A stretch of DNA of 64,000 nt. It comes from Catenuloplanes indicus (GTDB taxonomy: Bacteria > Actinomycetota > Actinomycetes > Mycobacteriales > Micromonosporaceae). Location of the stretch: the NCBI RefSeq assembly GCF_030813715.1, contig NZ_JAUSUZ010000001.1:3038001-3102000 (forward strand). The letters run 5' to 3'. Positions 29,004 through 37,046 of the stretch are shown one piece after another. Positions within the stretch are counted from its first letter, which is position 1. Every line of letters starts with the position of its first letter. Below the pieces are notes generated by a model. The model was not told where the DNA came from. It saw nothing but the letters and a program-made list of their open reading frames with translations, and made no database searches. The translations under genes were made by a program, and so were the position numbers.

Positions 29004-30260
29004 TCAGTTGACGCCGAGTCGCATCGCGGCCGGCAGCAGCGGCAGGTCGCTCGCGGCGGATGCGCGTCGCTGGTCCGCACTCGCGCCGGCCTGCGGCCCG
29101 CACGCCGCCGTGTGGACGAGGCCGTTGAGCGCCGCGGCCTGCTCCGGCGTGGCGCCGAAGTTGAGACCGTAGGGGACGCCGGCCGCCACCTGGGTGCGCC
29201 CGTCCGCTGAGGTGAGCACCTGGGTGACGTAGCCGATCACGGCGCCGTCGTGGCCGTAGAACGTGCCGCAGGGCAGTTGCATGGCGTAGACACCGAGGCC
29301 GTAGCGAACGGCGTCCGGCGCCTCCGGGATCATCGGCAGCGCGCCGGCGAGCAGCGCCCGCTGCTGCACCGGCCGGAGCAGCCGGCCTGTGAACAGCGCG
29401 CGGTAGAACGTGTTCAGGTCGTCCATCGTGGACACCATGTCGCCGGCGGTCCAGATCCAGGTCATGTTGTAGACGCTGAAGTCGCGCAGTGTCACCTCAC
29501 CGGTCCCGGGATCCGGCCAGGGCAGGTAGGCTCCCGCGTGTGGCCCACGGATCCGCGGGTCGCTGCCGGGAAAGTACGTGTCGCGGAGCCCCAGTGGCTC
29601 GAGGATCCGCCGGCTGATCTCCTTCGCCACGTCGTTGCCGGTCACCTTCTCGATGATCAGCCCGGCCAGGATGTAGTTGGTGTTCGAGTAGGAGAACCGC
29701 TCGCCGGGCGCTCCGGTGGCCGGGAACGACTGCCCGAGCCGGACCAGCTCGTCCGGCGTGAACGTGCGGGTCTGCCACTCCGGCACGGTCTCGTAGGTCA
29801 GCGCCGAGGTGTGGTTGCCGATCCCGCTGGTGTGTGCCAGCAGCTGACGTACCGTGATCCTCGGGTCCAGCTCGAAGCGCGGCAGCAGCCGGTCCACGCT
29901 GGTGTCCAGTGACAGCCGGCGCTCGCCCACCAACTGCAGCACGGCGGTGGAGACGAAGGACTTCGTCACGCTGCCGATCCGGTGCCGGAAGTCGGCCCGC
30001 GCCGGCGTGCCGCTCGCCACGAACGCGACGCCCGAGGCGCCGTCGAACGTCCTCCCGTCCCGCCGGACCTGCACGTATGCGCCGGGAACGCCGGACCCGG
30101 TCACCGTGTCCAGGAACGGCTGGATCTCGGCGGCGAGCGGGCCGGGCCGGACCTTCGGTGCGGCGGTCGCGGCCCCCGCGGGGGCCAGCACCGCGATCCC
30201 GGCCAGCACCGCCGCCACGACGGCCGGCCACGGTCCCCTGTGACGCCATAGATTCGACAT
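29004..30260 (-). CDS. Secreted serine hydrolase, beta-lactamase/DD-peptidase fold (copy A)
   Basis: 418 aa. Signal peptide about 1-33 (WPAVVAAVLAGIAVLAPAG). Class C beta-lactamase/D-Ala-D-Ala carboxypeptidase fold: catalytic SVTK near 98-101, YSNTNY near 190 as the YxN motif, and GHDGAVIGY near 345 replacing KTG (HxG type). Such proteins cleave D-Ala peptides or esters outside the cell. It is a tandem paralogue, same length, of the gene at 30438-31694; the two are very similar throughout, including about 85 bp upstream. Confidence 0.9.
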   Translation of the reverse strand: MSNLWRHRGPWPAVVAAVLAGIAVLAPAGAATAAPKVRPGPLAAEIQPFLDTVTGSGVPGAYVQVRRDGRTFDGASGVAFVASGTPARADFRHRIGSVTKSFVSTAVLQLVGERRLSLDTSVDRLLPRFELDPRITVRQLLAHTSGIGNHTSALTYETVPEWQTRTFTPDELVRLGQSFPATGAPGERFSYSNTNYILAGLIIEKVTGNDVAKEISRRILEPLGLRDTYFPGSDPRIRGPHAGAYLPWPDPGTGEVTLRDFSVYNMTWIWTAGDMVSTMDDLNTFYRALFTGRLLRPVQQRALLAGALPMIPEAPDAVRYGLGVYAMQLPCGTFYGHDGAVIGYVTQVLTSADGRTQVAAGVPYGLNFGATPEQAAALNGLVHTAACGPQAGASADQRRASAASDLPLLPAAMRLGVN

Positions 30261-31778
30261 ACGTCAATCCTGGCCGGTACGTTCGCCCCGGTCGTCACCG
30301 CCGGAGCGGAACCTCGTCTCCACCTCGTGGCGGAGCCGGCCGGCACGATCTCCGCTTGCGGGACGAGGCCGGTGTCCGACATGCGATGAGCGCCCCGGCC
30401 GTGACGGCCGAGGCGCTCACCCGTACCCCCGATGGTTCTAGTTCTTGATCTGCACCGCGCTCGGCAGGAGCGGGATCCCCGCGACACCCGCGGCCCGGAG
30501 CTGGTCGGCCTTCGCGCCGGCCTGCGGCCCGCACAGGCCGGCGACGATCAGGTTGCTGAACGCCTCCTGTATCGCCGGGTCCGGGTAGAAGTTGAGACCG
30601 AAGTTCATCCCGTAGGCGAACTGGGTTCGGCCGTCCGCCGAGGTGAGCACCTGGGTGACCTGGCCGATCACGCCGCCGTCGTGCCCCCAGAACGTGCCGC
30701 AGGGCAGCTGCAGCGCGTAGATGCCGAGCCCGTAACGCAGCACGTCCGGCTGCTCCGGGAACCACGGCACGGTCTCCAGCAGTGCCTTCTGCTGCGCCGG
30801 CCTGAGCAGCTTGCCGGTGACCAGCGCGCGGTAGAAGTCGTTCAGGTCATCCATCGTGGAGATCATCTCGCCGGCCGTCCAGCCCCAGGTCATGTTGTAG
30901 ACGCTGAAGTCCCGCAGCGTGATCTCGCCGGTCTGCTCGTCCGGCACGGCCACGTACGCGCCCGCGTGCGGCCCACGGATGTGCGGGTCACGCCCGGGGA
31001 AGTACGTGTCGCGCAGCCCCAGCGGCCGGAGGATCCGCCGGCTGATCTCCTTCTCCACGTCGTTGCCGGTCACCTTCTCGATGATCAGCCCGGCCAGGAT
31101 GTAGTTGGTGTTCGAGTAGGAGAGCAGCTCGCCCGGCGCTCCGGTGTCCGGGAACGACTGCCCGAGCCGGACCAGCTCGTCCGGCGTGAACGTGCGCGTC
31201 TGCCACTCCTCGACCACCTGCAGCGAGTTCAGCGCGGACGTGTAGTTGCCGATGCCGCTGGTGTGGTTGAGTAGCTGGCGCACCGTGATCGCCGGGTTCA
31301 GATCGAAGCGCGGCAGCAGCTCGTCCACGCTGGTGTCCAGCGACAGCCGGCGCTCCCCCACCAGCTGCAGCACGGTGGTGGAGACGAACGTCTTGGTGAC
31401 GCTGCCGATCCGGTGCCGCGAGTCCGGCCGCGCCGGTGCCCCGGTGTCCGTGAACGCCACGCCGGACGCGCCGTCGAACGTCTTGCCGTCCCGCCGGACC
31501 TGCACGTACGAGCCCGGCACACCGGATTCGGTGACCGCGTCCAGGAACGGCTGGATCTCGGCCGCGAGCGGGTTCTTCGGCCCGGCGAACGCCACCCCCG
31601 TGTGGGTCAGCGCCGCGGTGCCGCCCAGCACGGCCGCCATCAGCGCCGCACCGGTCCGGCCCCACAGTCCTCTGTTACGCCATGGTTTCGACATGCGTCC
31701 ATCCTGGCCGGTGCGCTCCACCCCGGTCGTCGCCCGCGCAGCGGAATCCCGCCTCCGTCTCGCGACGGACCCGCCTCC
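30258..31778. repeat. Upstream flanks shared by the two serine hydrolase genes
   Basis: The about 85 bp upstream of each start (30258-30345 and 31692-31778) align with few differences, for example ATCCTGGCCGGT...CGCCCCGGTCGTC, showing that the duplicated unit of about 1.34 kb included the promoter region. Both copies may therefore respond to the same signal. Confidence 0.7.
30438..31694 (-). CDS. Secreted serine hydrolase, beta-lactamase/DD-peptidase fold (copy B)
   Basis: 418 aa from ATG 31694. Signal peptide about 1-37. SVTK at 98-101, YSNTNY and GHDGGVIGQ match copy A. The product differs most in the signal peptide, the short SLQVVEEWQ loop and the C-terminus (KADQLRAAGVAGIPLLPSAVQ). Same direction as copy A, 177 bp apart. 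The pair arose by local tandem duplication; substrates may have diverged. Confidence 0.9.
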   Translation of the reverse strand: MSKPWRNRGLWGRTGAALMAAVLGGTAALTHTGVAFAGPKNPLAAEIQPFLDAVTESGVPGSYVQVRRDGKTFDGASGVAFTDTGAPARPDSRHRIGSVTKTFVSTTVLQLVGERRLSLDTSVDELLPRFDLNPAITVRQLLNHTSGIGNYTSALNSLQVVEEWQTRTFTPDELVRLGQSFPDTGAPGELLSYSNTNYILAGLIIEKVTGNDVEKEISRRILRPLGLRDTYFPGRDPHIRGPHAGAYVAVPDEQTGEITLRDFSVYNMTWGWTAGEMISTMDDLNDFYRALVTGKLLRPAQQKALLETVPWFPEQPDVLRYGLGIYALQLPCGTFWGHDGGVIGQVTQVLTSADGRTQFAYGMNFGLNFYPDPAIQEAFSNLIVAGLCGPQAGAKADQLRAAGVAGIPLLPSAVQIKN

Positions 31779-31803
31779 GCGTACGGGATGAGGACTGCCC
31801 CGA

Positions 31804-32493
31804 TCAAGCGGCATCGCCGTCGACCATTCGCGCTGGCGTCGGCACCACGCCGGACTCGCGCGGGCCGGATGCCGCGCAGGCCGCATCCACGATCGCGATG
31901 AACTCACGACCTCTTCTCTCCGTCGCCGAGGAAACGTAATACTCGCGTCCGATCTGCCAGCGCAGCCGGGCGTCCGGCTCCTCGAACAATCCCAGACACT
32001 CCCTCCGCACCTCATCGGCCGTCATGTAGCCCAGCATGAAGTGACCACGGAAGAGGCCGAGCCAGAGGCCGGTATAGAGCATGCGCGGCGTCATTCCCGA
32101 CACGAACGGCCCGGCGCTGATCAGCTCAGGGTTGTTGATGCCCAGCGTGACCAGCTCCGCGTACGTCGCGCGTGCGTGCTGCTCCACCTGGACTGCCACG
32201 GAGCGCGCCTGCACCCGGAGCGAAAGAATGATTCCGAACAGGGTCAGGGCGGTAAGGAGTGCCGCCACCGCACCGTACGTCTGTCCGACGAGGCTCAGCC
32301 GCTCCCATTCTTGTGCCGAGAAAACCCAGGCCACCAGTAGCAGCAGCACTGGGGAGAAGCCGACCAGGACGACGAGCACCGGACTCAAGAGGGCCAGAAT
32401 CCCACCCGTACGGATCGTGCCGAGGACTTTGGAGGCTTCCTCCCGCTCGCCGCCGCCCGTCAAACCGCCCGGCTTCGGCCGTCGTCGCACCAT
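31804..32493 (-). CDS. DUF6082-like membrane protein
   Basis: 229 aa from ATG 32493; GTG 32574 is a longer alternative. Two TM helices near 26-55 and 70-90 (ILALLSPVLVVLVGFSPVLL; AVAALLTALTLFGIILSL), then a cytoplasmic helical region with QARSVAVQVEQHARATYAELV and a C-terminal domain containing YYVSSATERRGREFIAIVD. It matches the style of actinobacterial DUF6082 proteins, function unknown, which often occur near XRE/DUF397 genes as here. Confidence 0.65.
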   Translation of the reverse strand: MVRRRPKPGGLTGGGEREEASKVLGTIRTGGILALLSPVLVVLVGFSPVLLLLVAWVFSAQEWERLSLVGQTYGAVAALLTALTLFGIILSLRVQARSVAVQVEQHARATYAELVTLGINNPELISAGPFVSGMTPRMLYTGLWLGLFRGHFMLGYMTADEVRRECLGLFEEPDARLRWQIGREYYVSSATERRGREFIAIVDAACAASGPRESGVVPTPARMVDGDAA

Positions 32494-32771
32494 CTGCGCA
32501 CCCACCCCTGTCGTCTGCAGCCGGGACGGCAATCCCGGCCATCGACCTTCATCATCCCGCGCACCTCCAAACACGGACGGTCACGCACGAGCGATTCGCG
32601 TCGACGGCGGGCCAGGCCGCGATGTGCAAGGTCGCAGATTGATGGTTGGCAGAAGGCTCCTGAGCATGCAAAACTGAATCCACGGTTGGAGTGGCATGCA
32701 GATCGGTACTCAACAGCGCGTCCCGCGGGCTCAGCGCACGGCCTCACGGATGCCCGGCAAAAGCGAACGAA

Positions 32772-32803
32772 CGAAGGCACCTGGCGGCAACCGGGTGCCT
32801 TCG
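32772..32803 (+). terminator. Hairpin CGAAGGCACC / GGTGCCTTCG
   Basis: 10-bp perfect stem with a 12-nt loop; no strong T run follows. It could be a factor-assisted terminator isolating the XRE promoter. Confidence 0.45.
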
Positions 32804-32933
32804 TGATGTTCAAGACGCCTTCGCCTACTACCAGGGGATTCTCGCGCCCAACCCTTGATCATCCAAAATCAGCCGTCACTCATACGCCTTCGCGTCGGTA
32901 GACAGCGGGGCGGGGTTTATGATGGATCGCAAG

Positions 32934-32947
32934 CTGCGACCTCGCAG
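32934..32947. promoter_or_regulatory. Putative XRE operator CTGCGA-CC-TCGCAG
   Basis: Six-bp perfect arms with a 2-bp centre, 11 bp downstream of a TATGAT -10 box and 50 bp before the XRE start. Binding here would block transcription of the regulator gene. Confidence 0.45.
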
Positions 32948-32997
32948 ATTGGGGCTTGCACGGAGCAACCTTCCTACATAGAGGATCTTGGTACTCG

Positions 32998-33927
32998 ATG
33001 GCCACTCCCTCGGGCGAGTCACCGGCAGTCGCCCGGCGCCGGTTGAGGCTCGCACTGCGCCGGGCGCGCGAGATCATCGGCTATACACAGCAGCAGGTCG
33101 CCGATGAGATGGAATGGTCGATCTCCAAGGTCATGCGGATCGAGAGCGGCGAGGTCACCATCTCGGTGAACGACACTCGCTCGCTTCTGTCCTATCTCGG
33201 TGTCACCGATCGGGACGAGGTGAACCGGCTCATCCAGTCCGCCCGCGACGCCAAGAAGCGCGCCTGGTGGGACGAGGGCCGATTCCGCGAGCAGCTCCCC
33301 CTCGCACTACGCCAGCTCATTCAGTTCGAGACCGAGGCGCGCACGATCCGGTATTTCCATCCCATGTTCATTCCCGGGCCGCTGCAGACGCCAGGTTACG
33401 TGGAGACCCTTCTAGGGCTCTATCGTGACACGCTGCCGGCCGACTGGGTCGATACCCGCATCGAGGCCCGCCTGCTCCGCCGCAAGGCGTTCCTGGAGCG
33501 CACCGACAAGCCACGGGTGATGCTGCTCCTCGACGAGTCCGTGCTGCTGCGCACCATGGGCGACGCCTCCATGCTGGCCACGCAGCTCTTCGACCTCCAT
33601 TCACTGGCGATCCAGGGGCGGGTGACCGTCCGGGTCATCCCGTTCACCGCGAAGATCGCGCTGCCCGCACTGGGCACTTTCGAGATCCACAATTTCGCCA
33701 TACACGACGCTTCGGAGCAGCTCCCCGAGGCCGAGGAGTCCACGGATGACGCGATGCTTTACCGCGAGAGTGGCCTGCTGGACGAACTTGCGGACGACCA
33801 AGCGACCGTCAGCCGACATCTGACGGTTTTCACGGATCTATGGAACCTGGCACACGACGAGAAGACCTCGATCCACATGCTTGAAAAGGCGGCGCAAAGC
33901 CATGCCGCCTCGACGCCCGATACATGA
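32998..33927 (+). CDS. XRE family regulator with DUF5753 domain
   Basis: 309 aa. N-terminal HTH about 14-60 (YTQQQVADEMEWSISKVMRIESGE) and a DUF5753 C-terminal domain (MFIPGPLQTPGYVETLL ... FEIHNFAIHDA). This architecture is very common in actinomycetes, usually beside a DUF397 protein, and homologues affect development or secondary metabolism. ATG 32998 is chosen because the HTH then begins at the usual distance. Followed directly by DUF397 genes. Confidence 0.92.
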   Translation: MATPSGESPAVARRRLRLALRRAREIIGYTQQQVADEMEWSISKVMRIESGEVTISVNDTRSLLSYLGVTDRDEVNRLIQSARDAKKRAWWDEGRFREQLPLALRQLIQFETEARTIRYFHPMFIPGPLQTPGYVETLLGLYRDTLPADWVDTRIEARLLRRKAFLERTDKPRVMLLLDESVLLRTMGDASMLATQLFDLHSLAIQGRVTVRVIPFTAKIALPALGTFEIHNFAIHDASEQLPEAEESTDDAMLYRESGLLDELADDQATVSRHLTVFTDLWNLAHDEKTSIHMLEKAAQSHAASTPDT

Positions 33928-33993
33928 GCAACAGGCGAGTGCAGCTCCAACCACGACACAGGCCACATGCACCCGCCAGAAAAAGGGATAACC

Positions 33994-34191
33994 GTGCGCA
34001 CCCACCTTGATCTTCAATGGCAGAAGAGCAGCTTCTGCGGCTCGTCCGCCTGCATCGAGATCGCCACCGCGGACCAGAGCCGTCTCATGCGTGACTCCAA
34101 GGACAAGAACAGCCCGATCCTGGCGTTCGACGCCGTGGCCTGGGGTTCGTTCATCGCCGGCGTCAAGGCCGACCGACTTGGATCTCGATAG
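33994..34191 (+). CDS. DUF397 protein 1
   Basis: 65 aa from GTG 33994, with AGGG at 5-8 nt upstream; ATG 33967 is an alternative. Typical DUF397: LQWQKSSFCGSSACIEIA, MRDSKDKNSPILAFDAVAWGSFIAGVKA. Two Cys residues in the N-terminal strand are conserved in the family. Partner of the XRE/DUF5753 regulator, perhaps an antirepressor; the mechanism is not established. Confidence 0.9.
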   Translation: MRTHLDLQWQKSSFCGSSACIEIATADQSRLMRDSKDKNSPILAFDAVAWGSFIAGVKADRLGSR

Positions 34192-34203
34192 ACAGCTCCA
34201 GCC

Positions 34204-34232
34204 GGGTGCGGTTGCAGTCTGCAACCGCACCC
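34204..34232 (+). terminator. 14-bp perfect hairpin after DUF397 protein 1
   Basis: GGGTGCGGTTGCAG and its exact complement CTGCAACCGCACCC are separated by one T. No T run. It ends the XRE-DUF397 transcript and may allow partial read-through to the second DUF397 gene. Confidence 0.5.
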
Positions 34233-34360
34233 ACGCACCGAAGGGGATGAATTTGGCCTAACGTCTACGTTTCAACCGCTACCTATGCCTACTCTCCGGC
34301 ATCGGTTCCCTACTGTGCGCTCTTACGCCTATGGTGGAGGCAGGAGCAGGAGGGAGCACT

Positions 34361-34558
34361 ATGCAGACCGATCTGCAGCTGCGGTGGCGCAAGAGGTGCG
34401 GCACCAGCACATGCGTGGAGGTGGCGACGACGCCGTCCACCACGTACGTACGTGACTCCGAGGAACCTCTGGGCGACCGACTTGCCGTGTCGGCGTCCGC
34501 TTGGAGCGCGTTCATCGCCGCCGTCGCCAAGGACGGCATTCCGACCGATCGCTACTAG
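34361..34558 (+). CDS. DUF397 protein 2
   Basis: 65 aa from ATG 34361, preceded by GGAGGGAG. Motifs LRWRKRCGTSTCVEVA and VRDSEEPLGDRLAVSASAWSAFIAAVAKD align with DUF397 protein 1. It is a second, divergent copy 170 bp away and separated from the first by a hairpin, so its expression can differ. Confidence 0.88.
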   Translation: MQTDLQLRWRKRCGTSTCVEVATTPSTTYVRDSEEPLGDRLAVSASAWSAFIAAVAKDGIPTDRY

Positions 34559-34604
34559 TGCGCAACAGCGGGGGCGGGGCCCAGGCCGCCCCTGGCCAGC
34601 GATG

Positions 34605-35162
34605 TCAGCCGGGCCGTCGCTCCGCGGTCCGTTCGATCAGCCCCAGCAGGTCCTCCAGGTCCGCCTCGAACTCCGCGGTCCGTTCCTCCGCCGAACCGGC
34701 CGTGAAGCGGCCGGTCACCTCCGAGGCGCCGTAGCCGAGCGCGAACGTCGACAGCATCCGTTGCAGCCGCAGGACCTCCGCGCGGGCCACGCCCGCGTCG
34801 CGCAGCGCGTCCCGGATGCGCTCCTGCACCCGGTCGGCGTCCTCCGCCTCACCGGCCGCCGGGCGTGCCACCAGCAGCGGATACGCCCCGGGATGCGCAT
34901 GTGCCAGGTCGCGGGCGGCGCGGGCGATCGCACGCAGCCGGTCCCGCCAGTCGCCGTCCGACTCGGAGGCGTCGTGCAGTTCCTCCAGCAGCTGCCGCAC
35001 CAGGCCGTCGAGCAGCGCCTCCTTGTTGCCCACGTACGGGTAGAGCGCCATCGAGCTGAGCCCGACCCGCCGGCCGACGGCACGCATCGAGACCGCGTCC
35101 AGGCCGGCCTCGTCCGCGAGCGCCATCGCCTGCCGCAGGATCACCCGCTGCTTCTCGTCCAC
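34605..35162 (-). CDS. TetR family transcriptional regulator
   Basis: 185 aa. N-terminal HTH about 6-45: ILRQAMALADEAGLDAVSMRAVGRRVGLSSMALYPYVGNKEALLDGLVR. Helical ligand domain after it. GTG 35162 has TACGTT 7 nt upstream and no ribosome binding site, so a leaderless transcript is likely; the frame continues upstream without signals. The 82-aa unknown gene lies 42 bp upstream on the same strand. Ligand and targets unknown. Confidence 0.88.
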   Translation of the reverse strand: MDEKQRVILRQAMALADEAGLDAVSMRAVGRRVGLSSMALYPYVGNKEALLDGLVRQLLEELHDASESDGDWRDRLRAIARAARDLAHAHPGAYPLLVARPAAGEAEDADRVQERIRDALRDAGVARAEVLRLQRMLSTFALGYGASEVTGRFTAGSAEERTAEFEADLEDLLGLIERTAERRPG

Positions 35163-35203
35163 CCCACCGAACGTAGAACGAATTCCGCCGGTATGCGGTG
35201 AAA

Positions 35204-35452
35204 TCAGCACCAGCGCCGCGGCGGACGGCCCCGGCCGATCTTGCGGCGGCGAGGCCGGACCGCGCCGTGCAGGTGCGCGCCGGCCCAGCCGTTGAGGCTG
35301 GTCTGACAGCCGCCGGGGCTGCCGGAGCCGGCCCGCGGCAGGTCCGTGTTCTCCTCCGGAGAAGCGTGGGAGCGGTGCTGGCGGGGAACCACCCGGCCAC
35401 CGCAACCGATGTCGTCCGGCTCGGGGAAGTCCGCTGGACCTTCCTCCGCCAT
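35204..35452 (-). CDS. 82-aa Cys/Arg/Gly-rich protein, unknown
   Basis: ATG 35452 follows a near-perfect ribosome binding site, AAGGAGG, and third-position GC is high, so this looks like a real gene. Begins MAEEGPADFPEPDDIGCGGR, has an internal GCQTSLNGWAGAHLHG, and ends in a basic tail PRRRKIGRGRPPRRWC with the last residue Cys. Acidic N-terminus and basic C-terminus; three Cys. No signal peptide, TM or family recognised. A peptide precursor, small zinc protein or nucleic-acid-binding protein are all possible. Upstream of TetR, same strand. Confidence 0.55.
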   Translation of the reverse strand: MAEEGPADFPEPDDIGCGGRVVPRQHRSHASPEENTDLPRAGSGSPGGCQTSLNGWAGAHLHGAVRPRRRKIGRGRPPRRWC

Positions 35453-35612
35453 GTTGCTCCTCCTTGCTGAGCCCGTTTCGTGCGGTGCGCGCGGTCGATC
35501 GTCGCGCGGCCCCCGCGTGCGCACCCGTCGAGAGTAAGCGGTTTCACGCGCCGTGGGGACTTCACACGCTGCGGTGAACATCACTCACGTCCATGCCTTG
35601 ATCAGGTAATTC

Positions 35613-36968
35613 ATGGTCATCCCGCACGCGCCGAGCCACGCACCGGACCACCCATGGCAGGCTTGGCCGGTGGCGAACGCGGCGAGCGATACGAGGTCCG
35701 GCGAACCGGAAGGCGGCGCGACGTCCCGCGAACCGCAGGGCGGCGCGCGGCCCGGCACACCGGCGAACGACGCGCTGGCCGCCACGGTACGGCGGGTCGA
35801 GCGAAGCGCCGGCGGCCTGGCCACGGCCGCGATCGCCCGGATGGACGAGACGCTGCCCTGGTTCCGGGAGCTGCCGGCCGACCAGCGGTCCTGGGTGATG
35901 CTCGTCGCACAGGCCGGTGTGCGCTCGCTGGTGGAGTGGCTGCGGTCCGGCGGCGGCACCGCCAGCGACACCCAGGAGGTCTCCGACGACGTCTTCGCGA
36001 CCGCGCCGCGCGCGCTGGCCAGAGCGATCTCGCTGCAACACACGGTCGCGCTGGTCAAGGTGACCATCGACGTGGCCGAGGAGCAGGTGCCGGAGCTGGC
36101 CGCGCCGGGCGAGGAGGTGGCGCTGCGGGAGGCGATGCTCAAGTTCTCCCGCGAGATCGCGTTCGCGGCCGCGCGCGTCTACGCACGGGCTGCGGAGTCG
36201 CGCGGCACCTGGGACGCGCGCCTGCAGGCGATGCTGGTCGACGCGCTGCTGCGCGGCGACTCCTCGGACGTGCTGGCCAGCCGCGCGGCCGCGCTCGGCT
36301 GGGCGGACGCGGCACCGGTGGCGGTCGCGGTGGGCCGGTCCCCGGGCGGTGAGCTGGCCGCGATCCTGCACGGGTTCTACCGGGCCGCGCGCCGGCTCGG
36401 CGTGGAGCTGGTGGGCGGCGGGCACGGCGACCGGCTGGTGCTGGTCATCGGCGGCGCGCCGGACCCGGTGGTGACCGTGCAGAAGCTGCTCGACGGGTTC
36501 GGCGACGGCCCGGTCGTGGTCGGCCCGGCGGTGCCGAGCCTGGACTCGGCGACCGAGTCGGCGCGCGCGGCGCTGACCGGTTACCGCAGCGCGGCCGCGT
36601 GGCCGTCCGCGCCGCGCCCGGTCGCGGCGGACGACCTGCTGCCGGAGCGCGCGCTGGCCGGTGACCCGGAAGCCCGACGTACGCTGCGGGACTCGGTCTA
36701 CGGCGCGCTGACCCGGGCCGGCGGCGAGCTGATGGAGACGCTGGACGCGTTCTTCGCGGCCGGCGGCGTGCTGGAGAGCGCGGCCCGCGGGTTGTTCGTG
36801 CACCCGAACACGGTCCGCTACCGGCTGAAGCGGATCGCGGAGGTCACCACGTTCTCCCCGCTGAATCCGCGGGACGCGTTCGCGCTGCGGATCGCGCTGA
36901 CGATCGGGCGGCTCGATCCGCCGAACGCGGTGTTGCCTCCGTCACGTGCCACCCCCCGCCAGCCGTGA
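35613..36968 (+). CDS. fasR: PucR/CdaR-family regulator of fatty-acid synthesis (FasR)
   Basis: 451 aa. A helical N-terminal half, a GGDEF-like CdaR middle domain (from about 205) and a C-terminal PucR HTH, FFAAGGVLESAARGLFVHPNTVRYRLKRIAEVT near 375-407. In Streptomyces and Mycobacterium, the regulator encoded just before fabD (FasR; Rv2242 is the mycobacterial equivalent by position) activates the fab genes. The same position here supports the name. Start ATG 35613; GTG 35670 is an alternative. TTCACACGCTGCGGTGAA at 35561-35578, 5-bp arms, could be a binding site upstream. Confidence 0.88.
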   Translation: MVIPHAPSHAPDHPWQAWPVANAASDTRSGEPEGGATSREPQGGARPGTPANDALAATVRRVERSAGGLATAAIARMDETLPWFRELPADQRSWVMLVAQAGVRSLVEWLRSGGGTASDTQEVSDDVFATAPRALARAISLQHTVALVKVTIDVAEEQVPELAAPGEEVALREAMLKFSREIAFAAARVYARAAESRGTWDARLQAMLVDALLRGDSSDVLASRAAALGWADAAPVAVAVGRSPGGELAAILHGFYRAARRLGVELVGGGHGDRLVLVIGGAPDPVVTVQKLLDGFGDGPVVVGPAVPSLDSATESARAALTGYRSAAAWPSAPRPVAADDLLPERALAGDPEARRTLRDSVYGALTRAGGELMETLDAFFAAGGVLESAARGLFVHPNTVRYRLKRIAEVTTFSPLNPRDAFALRIALTIGRLDPPNAVLPPSRATPRQP

Positions 36969-36969
36969 C

Positions 36970-36999
36970 TTTGTAGGTATCCCACAAAACCGTTAGTGT
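36970..36999 (+). promoter_or_regulatory. fabD promoter with putative FasR operator
   Basis: TTTGTAGGTATCCCACAAA (36970-36988) is an inverted repeat with 7 of 8 arm positions matching. A -35 TTGTAG (36971-36976) and a -10 TAGTGT (36994-36999) are spaced 17 bp, so the operator covers the -35, as an activator site can. It begins 2 bp after the fasR stop. Confidence 0.6.
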
Positions 37000-37046
37000 G
37001 GTTTGGTGCCTGTCAGCAGCGCTAGACGGCGGCGGCATCCCGCAGA

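Larger units (their letters stand above)
32494..32997. other. Intergenic region between DUF6082-like and XRE genes
   Basis: About 500 bp with no convincing gene. It holds a hairpin at 32772-32803, a -10 TATGAT at 32918-32923 and a small palindrome at 32934-32947. GGTCGCAGATTG at about 32629 and CCTCGCAGATTG at 32940 are near-identical direct repeats flanking most of it. Confidence 0.6.

Noticed and set aside
32686-32901. 71-codon ORF in the region before the XRE gene
   Set aside because: No ribosome binding site, overlaps the hairpin at 32772-32803, and no domain recognised.
35561-35578. TTCACACGCTGCGGTGAA as the main FasR operator
   Set aside because: Only five-bp arms and not overlapping a recognisable promoter; the site at 36970-36988 is stronger. 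Kept as a secondary candidate in the fasR entry.
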